Origin: Iodobacter fluviatilis
Lineage (GTDB): Bacteria > Pseudomonadota > Gammaproteobacteria > Burkholderiales > Chitinibacteraceae
Reading direction: 5' to 3'
DNA length: 64,000 bases
Assembly (NCBI RefSeq): GCF_900451195.1
Contig: NZ_UGHR01000001.1
Location: 992,001 to 1,056,000 of the forward strand
The notes below the pieces were generated by a model. The model was not told the DNA's origin and ran no database searches. It saw only the letters and a list, made by a program, of their open reading frames with translations. Shown piece after piece: positions 51,949-61,169 of the stretch. Every line of letters starts with the position of its first letter. The first letter of the stretch is position 1. A program made the position numbers and the translations under genes.

Positions 51949-54900
51949 TTAATAATCATTGAAATTATAAATCGGTCTTTCACCATTATGTGTAGCTTTA
52001 TATGCAAGTATCTTCTCATGCTGCCATTTGTGCATCTCACACTTTGTTCCTCGTTTAACTACAAACATACGAGCATTCATATTTTCATATTCAGTTCTAG
52101 AGTAACGATCACTTGGATTCAACTCTGTAGTTTCACCATACTTAACAATCTTACCGCTATTTATATCTCTTAATTCATATCCAACTGCTTTTCTATCGGA
52201 TGTTAAGCAATTACCATGTGTGCCATCGCTTTTATTTGCTGGCTTAGGCCCAGGTTTTTTCCCAAAAGTTCCATCCTTTTTACGATACTTATTTGCTAAT
52301 CCTAATGGGTCTATCCACTCAGTTGGATTTAAAGCGTAAAGGTGTAAATTTAGGCCTCCTTCCAACCCAATTGGATCACTACTAATAAACCGCCCAATCT
52401 CCGGATCGTAATAACGGTGGCGGTTGTAGTGCAAGCCGGATTCTTCGTCGAAGTATTGGCCTTGGAAGCGGATTGGGTTGTTGATACCCGCTGTCTTTGC
52501 CGCTTCACTAATGACGACCTGCGCTTCTCCCCAAGCCTTGTACTCCGCGCTCCAAGCGATCTCACCGTTTTCATCGCTGAGTGTTTGCGGCGTGCCGAGG
52601 TGGTCTACGTGATAGTAGGCCATTTTTTCACTGTCATCATTGGCGGTAATGATCTGTGCCAGTGGGATAAAGCTGTTGGGCTCGAACAGGTAGTGGCGGG
52701 TGTGTTCGGCGTTTTTTTCCAGGGCGATCACGTCACCATCCCAGATAAATTCTGTCTTACCCTGGGCATTTTCTTTGCCAATGCGACGGCCGAATACGTC
52801 GTAGAAGTATTTGGTTTCGCCTGCTTGGCTGCTGATTTTGCTCAGACGGTTAAAACCATCCCAGCTGTATTTAGTGGTTTGTTCGCCTTGCTGTTTTTCA
52901 ATCAGATTGCTACGGGCGTCGTATTTATAATGGGTTCCGGCGTATTGCTTTAATAAGTTGCCGAGTACGGCGGGCATGGTGGGTAAGCTGCTGCTGGTGC
53001 TATTGCCGGCTTGGTGTTTTGTATCGACTAAGTTGCTTGCAGGGTCAAAGGCAAAGCTTTCATGGCCGAGGCGGCTGTTGGCGGCGATAAGGCGGCCCAC
53101 TGGGTCATATTGATAGCTGATCTGGCCACTGCGGCTGTCGCTGATGCCTAGCATTTGGCCAACTGGATCGTATTTGTAGCTGCGGTGGCTGCTGGTTTTA
53201 CCGCTGAGTGTTTGTTGGGTAATGCGGCCCATTTTGTCGAAATGGGTGTGGGCAGTCAGCTGATTGCCCAGCGTGCGCTGAGTTTCACGGTGCAAATCGT
53301 CACGTTCGAAGCTAGCGATTTCTTGTTTGTTCCACAGTATGCCGTGCACATGGCCGCTGCCGTAAATCAGCCAGTCGGTGCGCTGGCCATCGGGGCGGAT
53401 GCTGGCGATGCGGTTGCCGAGTTCATCGTATTCATGCTGCCAGTTGTATTGCTGTTGCTGGCCGAATAATTTGTATTCGTGGCGCTCGGTGATGAGGTTG
53501 CCGACGGCATCAAAGCCAAAATGGCATTCGCTGTATTGGTTTTTTGCGGCGAAAATCCGCCCTAATACGTCGTATCTAAAGCGCTCGCTGCTTTGGCCAC
53601 TCTGCCTTGCTGTTAAGCGCCCGGTTTCATCGTAGGCAAGGGTGGTGATCTTGCCTGCTTCGTCGATTTGCTGCAGGCGGCCCGTTGCTGCTTCGTATTG
53701 GTAGCGGGTGCGTTTATTGCCGAAGTCGGTTTCTTCTTGCAGGCGGCTGGCGACATCGTAAGTAAAACGATAAGCCTCCTTATTTTCATTAATCAGGCTG
53801 AGCAGGCGGCCCAGCTTATCGTATTGGTAGCTCAGCGTTTGATTGGCGGCGTCTTTGCGGCTACTGACGCGGCCTGCGCGGTCATAATCAAACTGGGTTT
53901 TAGCTTGCAGCGCGTCGGTGTGGCTGAGTAAGCGGCCTTCGGCATCGTATTGCAGCAGGCTGTGTGTGCCGTCAGGATTGACGACTTTAGCCAGCTGGCC
54001 ATCGCTACCGTAGTGATATTGGCTGGCATTGCCTGCGGCATCTTGCGCCACGATCAGGCGGCCACGGGCATCGTATTGCCATTGGCTGGTTTTACCGGAG
54101 CAATCGGTATAGCTGCTGAGCTGGCCATTAGGCAGATAGGCGAGTTTTTTACTGCCGCCTTTGGCATCTTTAATCGCTACGGGCAAGCCCTGCGGGTTAT
54201 AGCTGTATTGGGTGCAATGGCCCAGCGGATCGGTTTCTTTGGTGAGATTGCCCTGGGCATCATATTCGCGCAGCCATTCATGGCCGCTTGGATCGGTGAT
54301 GCGGATTAGCTGGTCTTTATCGTCATAGGCCATCAACACCCGAGTTTGATCCGGGCGGATATGTTCAATCAGATTGTCTTTGTCGTCATAGATAAAGCTT
54401 TCAGCCGTGCCATCGGGATGGATGTGTTTGGTCAGGTTTTTAGCTTCATCCCTGAAGGCCCATTCCTCTTTGCCATCGGGGTAAACCGTGCGATACACAT
54501 AGCCGTCGATATCAAAGTAATAGTAAGTCTCTTGTGCCAGCGCATTGGTGGTGATGGTCAGGCGCAGATCAGGCACATATTCGAGTTGGATACTGTTGCT
54601 GCCATCATCGGCGTATTCACGAATCGCTTTGGATTTGGCGTCTGTGCCGTCCCACTCGATATTCTGGCCTCGACCGGTGCGGTCGGTGTAGCGGGTAATA
54701 AGATGGTGTTGGTATTGATACTGCCAGCGCTGCTGGTCTTCGTCGCTGGCACTTATCAAATCGCCCGCATCGTTGTACTGATAGCTGGCGAGTTGGCGAG
54801 GGGGCGTGCTGGCTAAGCTAATGCTGCTGATTCTGTTGTGCGCATCGTATTGCAACAACGCCCAAGGCGATTCGCCATTTCTCAGGCGGCTCAGGCGGCC

Positions 54901-56421
54901 CTGAATATCATAATCCAGCACAATTTCATTACCAGCCCGGTCGCGCAACATGGCCAGTAAATAGCTTTCGCCATGACGCTCAAAAATCTCAAGCAGCTCA
55001 TGGCCATGCGCCACGGTGAGCAGTTTGTCGCTCAGCTGGCTGAGGGTTTGGCCTTCGCTGCGGTCTTGGTGGTGTTCGCCCACTTTTAAGCGAGGATAAG
55101 GGGTTTCACGCCCCTGATCGTCGATATACACCATGCCATCGTCACTTAGATCAAAGCGGGTGTGGAATGGCGTCAGCCAGCGTGCGCCTTGGCTGCTTTG
55201 GTCAAAACACGCTAAGCGGGAGTTATAAGTACGGGCCCAAACAATAGGCATCACGCCGGGTAATACAAAATCTGTGTGGCTGAAGCTTTCTTCACCAAGG
55301 GCAAAGCCAATCGAATTGTCGGTGCCGCCAGTAATCGGGCAGCTTTTGCAGCTATTGGGGGCTTTTTCTGCTTTTTTAAGTTTGCGGGATTTTTCAAACT
55401 GCTGTTGGGAGACGCGGTATTTGGCTTCAGACTTCACCCCCGGCGTAGCGGAGCCATGAGTTTTATTGGTTTTTTTATGTGCCAGACGTTCTAACAAGGT
55501 TTTGAGCAGCTGGGCAATGCTGCCTTGTACTTTGTCATCGCCCAGATCTTTCATCTTCGCTTTCACCTGCGGTGAAATTTTACGTTGTAAGTGATCTGCA
55601 GCTTGCATTAGCCATTCTTTTTGCTCCGTAGCGAGCGCCAACTGGCTAATGGTATTGATGACCACATTTCTGGCGCTGGCATGGATCTCCAACAGGGCAT
55701 GGAAGATACTGGCCTTGGTGGCCTTGGCATCGCGGAAATTAGTGCCTTTGTTGTAAGCAATCCCCGCTGGAACAGCACGATAATTGCTATCTAGCTTTCC
55801 ACTCGCTAGTTGCGTGAGAAATAAAGCAAACTGATCAATCAGACCGATGATAAACGTCGCCACGCTTTCCATAATTGGCTTAATGGCTTTGCTCAGGTCT
55901 TGAACCGCTGTTTCTACGGTGGCCGCCACCCGCTGGTCAGCCATGATATGGCTGATAATGACTTCAACCACGGCAGAAGCCACTGCGCCTTTATTGGCAA
56001 CCACGGATTGCTTCACGACGGCAATCACTGGGCGCAAAGTCATACGCAGCGGCGCCAAGCCCGGTGGCAGCGGAATCACGCCTATCGTATCTACCCCAAT
56101 GCCAAACCAATCCATCAGGCCGGGTTCTTCTTGCTTTTGCGTTAACTCATACAAGCCAATAATCACATCGCTGGCCGCAATCAGATTGCCCACTACGGGA
56201 ATGCCCGCCAAAACCATTTGCAAATCATTCAGCGATAACTTGCCGCCCGTTAGCTCCTGAATCCACTTATCAAACTCCCCAACATTGCTTTGCACATCTT
56301 TAGACAATTGCGCATCCAGCGGCACCAGCGCGTATTGCTTCATCACATCGCGCACTAGCTCGCCGCGCTCGGTGTATTCGCCCTTGGTTTCTGCGGGGGT
56401 AGGATTAAGGTATGTGCCCAT
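51949..56421 (-). CDS. Full-length T6SS Rhs effector with GIY-YIG-like nuclease tip
   Basis: 1490 residues. The N-terminal ~370 residues replace the usual PAAR domain and hold hydrophobic helices (LAGIPVVGNLIAASDVIIGL; VATFIIGLIDQFALFLTQLA). The DUF6531-type entry (CKSCPITGGTDNSIGFALGE) follows, then YD/Rhs repeats that build the toxin-enclosing shell. The core border (GRFISSDPIGLEGG, DPLGLANKY) lies near 1375. The last ~114 residues are the toxin: VGYELRDINSGKIVKYGETT and HKWQHEKILAYKATHNGERP suggest a GIY-YIG nuclease. It follows the intact vgrG by 79 bases. The only complete Rhs in the window. Confidence 0.93.
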   Translation of the reverse strand: MGTYLNPTPAETKGEYTERGELVRDVMKQYALVPLDAQLSKDVQSNVGEFDKWIQELTGGKLSLNDLQMVLAGIPVVGNLIAASDVIIGLYELTQKQEEPGLMDWFGIGVDTIGVIPLPPGLAPLRMTLRPVIAVVKQSVVANKGAVASAVVEVIISHIMADQRVAATVETAVQDLSKAIKPIMESVATFIIGLIDQFALFLTQLASGKLDSNYRAVPAGIAYNKGTNFRDAKATKASIFHALLEIHASARNVVINTISQLALATEQKEWLMQAADHLQRKISPQVKAKMKDLGDDKVQGSIAQLLKTLLERLAHKKTNKTHGSATPGVKSEAKYRVSQQQFEKSRKLKKAEKAPNSCKSCPITGGTDNSIGFALGEESFSHTDFVLPGVMPIVWARTYNSRLACFDQSSQGARWLTPFHTRFDLSDDGMVYIDDQGRETPYPRLKVGEHHQDRSEGQTLSQLSDKLLTVAHGHELLEIFERHGESYLLAMLRDRAGNEIVLDYDIQGRLSRLRNGESPWALLQYDAHNRISSISLASTPPRQLASYQYNDAGDLISASDEDQQRWQYQYQHHLITRYTDRTGRGQNIEWDGTDAKSKAIREYADDGSNSIQLEYVPDLRLTITTNALAQETYYYFDIDGYVYRTVYPDGKEEWAFRDEAKNLTKHIHPDGTAESFIYDDKDNLIEHIRPDQTRVLMAYDDKDQLIRITDPSGHEWLREYDAQGNLTKETDPLGHCTQYSYNPQGLPVAIKDAKGGSKKLAYLPNGQLSSYTDCSGKTSQWQYDARGRLIVAQDAAGNASQYHYGSDGQLAKVVNPDGTHSLLQYDAEGRLLSHTDALQAKTQFDYDRAGRVSSRKDAANQTLSYQYDKLGRLLSLINENKEAYRFTYDVASRLQEETDFGNKRTRYQYEAATGRLQQIDEAGKITTLAYDETGRLTARQSGQSSERFRYDVLGRIFAAKNQYSECHFGFDAVGNLITERHEYKLFGQQQQYNWQHEYDELGNRIASIRPDGQRTDWLIYGSGHVHGILWNKQEIASFERDDLHRETQRTLGNQLTAHTHFDKMGRITQQTLSGKTSSHRSYKYDPVGQMLGISDSRSGQISYQYDPVGRLIAANSRLGHESFAFDPASNLVDTKHQAGNSTSSSLPTMPAVLGNLLKQYAGTHYKYDARSNLIEKQQGEQTTKYSWDGFNRLSKISSQAGETKYFYDVFGRRIGKENAQGKTEFIWDGDVIALEKNAEHTRHYLFEPNSFIPLAQIITANDDSEKMAYYHVDHLGTPQTLSDENGEIAWSAEYKAWGEAQVVISEAAKTAGINNPIRFQGQYFDEESGLHYNRHRYYDPEIGRFISSDPIGLEGGLNLHLYALNPTEWIDPLGLANKYRKKDGTFGKKPGPKPANKSDGTHGNCLTSDRKAVGYELRDINSGKIVKYGETTELNPSDRYSRTEYENMNARMFVVKRGTKCEMHKWQHEKILAYKATHNGERPIYNFNDY

Positions 56422-56500
56422 ATTTTATTCAGCAATATTAAGCCTGGGTATGAAGCCAGGTGGGGTTATAGGAGAGACGATGCTTATTGGGTGGTCAGGC

Positions 56501-59500
56501 TCAAAGAATTTTATTTCTGGCTTGATCGAGTAAGGCCTGCGCTTGTTCCGCTTTGGCCTGTACTTGTTTTAGCTGATCCAGCCCTTGCTGGGCCTGAGCC
56601 TGCACTTGCTGAACTTGTGCTAAGCCTTGCTCTGCCTGCCCGAGTAGTGCTTTGGCGGGGGCAAGTTGTTCAGCGATCATTGGAGCCACAGATTGAGTCG
56701 CTAGCTGAGCTGCTTTAGCCCCAGCCGCAGGGATCAATCCTTCAAGCAGGCTTAATGCTTGCGCCTCCTCGACGATCTTATTGGCCGCCAAAGGCGCTTG
56801 GGGCCATTTAGGAATATCGAACTTACGTTCCTGATTTTTAGGTGCACGCGGGTCAGCCTGAAAGGCAACGCTGATTGCGCCCATAGGCAAGCCACTCACC
56901 AGCGCTTTGCCCTCTGCATCTAAAGCCCCTTCATGCTTATTTCCATTGAGATCCAGCAAGGTGTACTTGCCGCTTTTAATCCCTTCCATATTTTCATAGA
57001 AATGATGGAGCTGAATATCGCCTACGGCAGGTGCCTTGCCTGCAAATGCTGGCAAAGGCGGGTTCAAACTCTTCGGCCCGCTCCAATCATGACTCTCGCC
57101 CTTAATACTCACTTTCCCCGGCGCATGCAGCTCGATCTTGCCGTCTTTGATGCGGATATAAGCGCCGCCTGCGGTGAGCAGGATTTCTTGTTTGGCGTTG
57201 AATAGACCCTTGCCTTTGATCGCGGTGAACCTGGCGTTTTTGTCGGCGGTGATTTCGATGTCGTCGCTTTGGGCCTGCATTTGTAGCTGGCCTTTGGCGG
57301 CAATCAGCTTCATGGTGATTTTGTCTTTAACGCCGCCGGTAAACAGGCTGATGTGCTGGCCGACGTTGTGAATCCAGCGGCGGCCGGTGCTTTGGTTGCT
57401 GTCTCTTTGGGCGACCTGGTCGAGGTTTGTGCCTGCGCTAATGGTCTGGCTTTGCGGGGTGGTGATGGCTACGCCATCCTCGCCGTGCAGCAGGATGATT
57501 TTTTGCTGACCAGCTTGCTCTTTGGATTTGGTTTTACCGTCTTTATCCGTGTTTGACCCCGCTTCAAAGCTTTTACTGGCGTGTACATGGTGGTGTAGAT
57601 GGCCGTGGTTGGCTTTGTCACCGGGGCTGTTGTCGGGTTTGACGGTTTGATCATCGTCGCCGGTTTCGATGGTGTCGGCGAGTTGTTTGGCCGCGTATTC
57701 GCCGAGGTTTTTGGCGGTTTCCAGGGCGGATTCTAGCTGGCTTTGCGCTGGGCTGCGGTCTAGCTGTTTGCCGGATGCGCCGCCTTTGGCTTCGGTGCTG
57801 ATGAGTAAGCCGCTGGCGCGAATGGCACCTTGTTTGTCGGTGCGCAGCTCAAAGCCTTCGCCGCGTGGTTCGCCTTTGCCATCGGTGCGTGGGTGGATCA
57901 GATAGCCCATATTGAGCTGGGTTTTACCATGCTCGCTGGATAATTTGGTGCGGACTTCGCCTTTTGTATCGTCAAACAGCATCTCGCCGTATTGGCCACC
58001 TTCATGCTCTTTGGTCTTGATGCCAGAGAGCGTTTTATTGGCGGGTAAAGCGCCTGCGCCGCTGAATGTCGGCACTGGGTGGCTGCCGTTATAGACCACG
58101 GCGGTGACGATAGGGCGGTCGATATCGCCTTCGATAAAATCGACGAGAACTTCCTGGCCGATGCGCGGAATAAACTGGTGGCCAAAGCCTGCTCCGGCAC
58201 TCGGCATAGAGACGCGGATCCAGCAGGATGATTTATCGTCGAGGTTTGCGCCAAACTCCGGGTGCTCTGCGGCACGCTGCCAGTGGAACTGTACCTTAAT
58301 CCGGCCTTGCTCGTCGGTATGGACTTCTGATCCGGCGGGGCCCACTACGGTGGCGGTTTGTACGCCTTTGCTTTTTGGTTTACTCAGTGGCTCATGGGCA
58401 AAGGCGGGGGTAATCGGCTGGCCGCGTCTTTGGGCGGTGAAATCGGCCTGGTAAGGAGGATTCGCGGTTGAAACCGCTCCTACGAGTAGGCTGGGGGCGA
58501 CTAGGCCAAGTTGCTGGGTTAAATCCGCCGGCAGATTATTCTGCGCGGTGAATTTTAGCTCGGTAATGGCGAATTCGCGCTGCTCGGCGGCGTCCCATTC
58601 ATGGGCGGGGTGGTCTTCTAATCTGAACCATTGCCCGGCTTGCAGGCTGCGTAAAGTGCCAGAGCCGGTGAAGGATTTCTTTTGCGCGTCCAAAGCCTGC
58701 TGACGCAAGTTAGCGTAGTGGCTTAGGCCTTCTGCATCGCTGGCGTAATAGTGCGTCTGGGCATCGTAATCTTCAAAGCTGGACTGGATTTGCTGCCCGC
58801 CATCGCCCTGATCTACCGCGCTATGATCGGCGGTGTGGCTGGTGTTGGCGGCTTTGTAATTAAAGCTTGCCAAGGAAACGCTGCTGCTGCCTACCTGACG
58901 CTGGCTATTCCACTCGGTAAGTGAATCAGACTCTTCCGTGGCATCGGCGCGGTGAAAACGCACCTGGCTGTCTTGCGCCTCCGGCACGGCAAAGGCATCG
59001 TCAAAGACCACCAATTGCACCTGAGGATTGTCACCTGCCTGATGAGCAAAACGCCACGCTAAGCCTTCCTCTTGCATCAGCCGCACTAAGAAATCGTAAT
59101 CTGATTCGCGGTATTGCAGGCAATAAGAGCGCGGGCCATGTGTGCCGGATAATTTGAAATCCAGCGTTTGCACAGCTGCAAACACAGGGTTTTTAGCCTG
59201 ATGCTCGGCCAAAACCTGCTTCACGAGATCCGGCACGGATAAATCCTGGAACACGCGGGAAGTGCGCCGATAGCGAAGTAAGGCAAACGGTGGTTCTACT
59301 GTCAGCGCATATTTAGCAAAGCCGCCATCAGATCCCAGCAACTTCGCTTGCGAGACAACACCACAGCGCTCAATCTCGCTGCCATTGGCATCTGCCACCG
59401 ATAAAACCACCGGCAGGCCCAGTAAGGATTTAAGCTCTAAAGCGCCATCAGGGGATAAGCAATCAATCTGATAGCGGTAAGCCTGATTCATCCCCTCGCT

Positions 59501-59626
59501 GCCGCTGACCTGCTGCGGCAACAGCTGCTCACCCCACGCCGCCCCGTCGCCCAGCTGAAGCGAAATAAGGCGTTGATCCTGATTAAAGGCTGCGGCAAAG
59601 GAGGCGAGAAGCTGGCTCATGTCCAT
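56501..59626 (-). CDS. vgrG: VgrG with C-terminal coiled-coil extension
   Basis: 1041 residues. Standard VgrG architecture (base domain, OB fold TVVGPAGSEVHTDEQGRIKV, DUF2345 needle with GHLHHHVHASKS). Beyond about residue 850 comes an extra tail: a small beta domain (GKYTLLDLNGNKHEGALD) and a Gln/Ala-rich coiled coil from about 940 (LAQVQQVQAQAQQGLDQLKQ and on). This tail probably docks the PAAR-less Rhs encoded downstream. It is encoded directly after tssE, so it likely belongs to the main T6SS. Start ATG at 59626 (MDMSQLLASF); an ATG two codons later is possible. Confidence 0.96.
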   Translation of the reverse strand: MDMSQLLASFAAAFNQDQRLISLQLGDGAAWGEQLLPQQVSGSEGMNQAYRYQIDCLSPDGALELKSLLGLPVVLSVADANGSEIERCGVVSQAKLLGSDGGFAKYALTVEPPFALLRYRRTSRVFQDLSVPDLVKQVLAEHQAKNPVFAAVQTLDFKLSGTHGPRSYCLQYRESDYDFLVRLMQEEGLAWRFAHQAGDNPQVQLVVFDDAFAVPEAQDSQVRFHRADATEESDSLTEWNSQRQVGSSSVSLASFNYKAANTSHTADHSAVDQGDGGQQIQSSFEDYDAQTHYYASDAEGLSHYANLRQQALDAQKKSFTGSGTLRSLQAGQWFRLEDHPAHEWDAAEQREFAITELKFTAQNNLPADLTQQLGLVAPSLLVGAVSTANPPYQADFTAQRRGQPITPAFAHEPLSKPKSKGVQTATVVGPAGSEVHTDEQGRIKVQFHWQRAAEHPEFGANLDDKSSCWIRVSMPSAGAGFGHQFIPRIGQEVLVDFIEGDIDRPIVTAVVYNGSHPVPTFSGAGALPANKTLSGIKTKEHEGGQYGEMLFDDTKGEVRTKLSSEHGKTQLNMGYLIHPRTDGKGEPRGEGFELRTDKQGAIRASGLLISTEAKGGASGKQLDRSPAQSQLESALETAKNLGEYAAKQLADTIETGDDDQTVKPDNSPGDKANHGHLHHHVHASKSFEAGSNTDKDGKTKSKEQAGQQKIILLHGEDGVAITTPQSQTISAGTNLDQVAQRDSNQSTGRRWIHNVGQHISLFTGGVKDKITMKLIAAKGQLQMQAQSDDIEITADKNARFTAIKGKGLFNAKQEILLTAGGAYIRIKDGKIELHAPGKVSIKGESHDWSGPKSLNPPLPAFAGKAPAVGDIQLHHFYENMEGIKSGKYTLLDLNGNKHEGALDAEGKALVSGLPMGAISVAFQADPRAPKNQERKFDIPKWPQAPLAANKIVEEAQALSLLEGLIPAAGAKAAQLATQSVAPMIAEQLAPAKALLGQAEQGLAQVQQVQAQAQQGLDQLKQVQAKAEQAQALLDQARNKIL

Positions 59627-59640
59627 AAAAGAAGGTTCCG

Positions 59641-59809
59641 GTTGTCGATCTTAAATACGGTAAATAGGGGGTGGCAGGCACAAGCTGGCAGCGAATAAGG
59701 CTGCAGCGCCTGCGCTGCGCTGCTTATTCGTCATGAAAGGCCCACAGCATATGTTTCTGCATCGCTAACTTGAATACGGTAAACATGGGATGACCCGGCT
59801 ATTTGGCGA
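59641..59809. repeat. tssE-end-like short repeats and a hairpin between tssE and vgrG
   Basis: The tssE 3' end contains GTTTATCGTATTCAG (minus strand). Two similar strings, GTTTACCGTATTCAAG near 59775 and ATTTACCGTATTTAAG near 59655, follow downstream. Between them lies a GAATAAG...CTTATTC hairpin (59693-59729) with a GC-rich repeated centre. They may be remnants of partial duplications of the tssE end. Confidence 0.5.
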
Positions 59810-60295
59810 TTATCTGTCCTGAATACGATAAACGTTGGACGAGAGTTGCAAAGTGGCATCAAAACTAACAGGGGGGCGGTGCGGATGTACTTTGAGCACG
59901 GCATCCACCCTGAAGCGCAAATGCCGCTCTAATTCGCGCGGGGCATCTAGACTGATTTTTACGCGGCTTAAGCGCGGCTCGTGCCGCTCAATGGCGCGGC
60001 GTAAGCGATCACGCAGCATTTCTCTGTCGTCTGGGTTTAGCAGGCTAATGCCGGATAAATCCGGAATACCAAATAGCAGCATCGAATCTGTGGCCAGCGG
60101 ATAGGCTTCAAAAGTCTCGGGTAAATCCATAATCCGCGTATTGAGCAGCGCTTCTAAATCGCGCGCCAGCGCCCGGCGAAACTGTGGCAGCTCAAATAGC
60201 ATGGCCGATGATGCGTGGCTGATATCCGGCTCGTTATCCAGCAGCCTGTCCAGTACGGACGGCAGGGTAAGGGTTTGGCGGCGTGGCGTGCTCAT
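59810..60295 (-). CDS. tssE: T6SS baseplate subunit TssE
   Basis: 161 residues from the ATG at 60295 (MSTPRRQTLTLPSVLDRLLD, the usual family opening); a TTG 48 bases earlier would add 16 residues. gp25-like lysozyme-fold baseplate protein: DLEALLNTRIMDLPETFEAY, MLLFGIPDLSG, and a C-terminal DAVLKVHPHRPPVSFDATLQ. It forms the wedge that nucleates sheath assembly. It is separated from tssL by 169 bases and followed by vgrG. Confidence 0.93.
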   Translation of the reverse strand: MSTPRRQTLTLPSVLDRLLDNEPDISHASSAMLFELPQFRRALARDLEALLNTRIMDLPETFEAYPLATDSMLLFGIPDLSGISLLNPDDREMLRDRLRRAIERHEPRLSRVKISLDAPRELERHLRFRVDAVLKVHPHRPPVSFDATLQLSSNVYRIQDR

Positions 60296-60464
60296 ACTGG
60301 GCCTGTTTGATTTTTTACGCGATTTGCCGAACTGCTTAAGCAAAATCTGCGGTGCATGTGCTTTTGCAGCTTGGGCCAGCCGGTTTATTTGCTGATTAAT
60401 GGCTGCCCTAGGCTACACATTTTATGAAGTTGATCTTTGTGCTTAACCCGCACTGGTCATCTGT

Positions 60465-61160
60465 TTAAGCAATGATCTTGCTTAATTCCTGAGCCAGTAA
60501 TAAGCGATATGCGATAAACAGCCCGGCGCCTACCAAGGCCAGCAGTGCGAAGTACAGCCAGAGCGGTAGTTCGTGGCGCACAAAGGCTTGAAAGCGCTGT
60601 GGCAGCTTCCAGTTAGGGGCAAATTCTGCTTTTCCGCCTCTGACCTGCTGGATTTCCTGGCCTACGCGGGCGGTTAAATAGCCCAGTTTTTCTTGGCCTT
60701 CCAGCAGATATTTGCCCTGAAAGCCCAGTAAAAGGCAGGTGTGGAAGACTTCCATGGCCTCGAAATTATTATTTGGATCGCGGCGCAATACTTCCAGACG
60801 ATCAAAGAAACCTTCACCGGCCAGATGCTCGCCAAAAATGCGTAATTGCAAAGGCATCCGTTCCCACTCTTCGCGCAGGCTGAATTCTGATGAAAGAATA
60901 ATTTCATCCATCAGCGCGCAGAAAGCGTATTTGGCCTCGCTGATATTGGGGACTTCTTTGCCAAAGTTGCGGGCATTTTTTTCAAACTGGGCGAGGAAAT
61001 GATCCACGCGGCGGTTGAATTCGGCAGCGCTGCTTGGGGCGTTGCCGTCCCTGAGTAAAAACAGCAGATAAATGCCGTCTTCTAGTAATTCGCGCAGGCT
61101 GGGGGCGGATGGCTTGGCTACGGCCAGCGGATGCGCTTCTGTGTTAGCGGTTTGACTCAT
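60465..61160 (-). CDS. tssL: T6SS membrane-complex protein TssL (IcmH/DotU family)
   Basis: 231 residues. Cytoplasmic DotU domain (EAKYAFCALMDEIILSSEFS; EEWERMPLQLRIFGEHLAGE; GFFDRL) and a single C-terminal membrane anchor (LWLYFALLALVGAGLFIAYR). There is no peptidoglycan-binding extension, so anchoring must come from another protein. With TssJ and TssM it forms the trans-envelope channel base. Starts nine bases after the tssK stop. Confidence 0.95.
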   Translation of the reverse strand: MSQTANTEAHPLAVAKPSAPSLRELLEDGIYLLFLLRDGNAPSSAAEFNRRVDHFLAQFEKNARNFGKEVPNISEAKYAFCALMDEIILSSEFSLREEWERMPLQLRIFGEHLAGEGFFDRLEVLRRDPNNNFEAMEVFHTCLLLGFQGKYLLEGQEKLGYLTARVGQEIQQVRGGKAEFAPNWKLPQRFQAFVRHELPLWLYFALLALVGAGLFIAYRLLLAQELSKIIA

Positions 61161-61169
61161 TTTTTACTC

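Noticed and set aside
55900..56260. Plus-strand frames opposite the Rhs N-terminus
   Set aside because: Antisense to a long conserved Rhs frame; no independent support.
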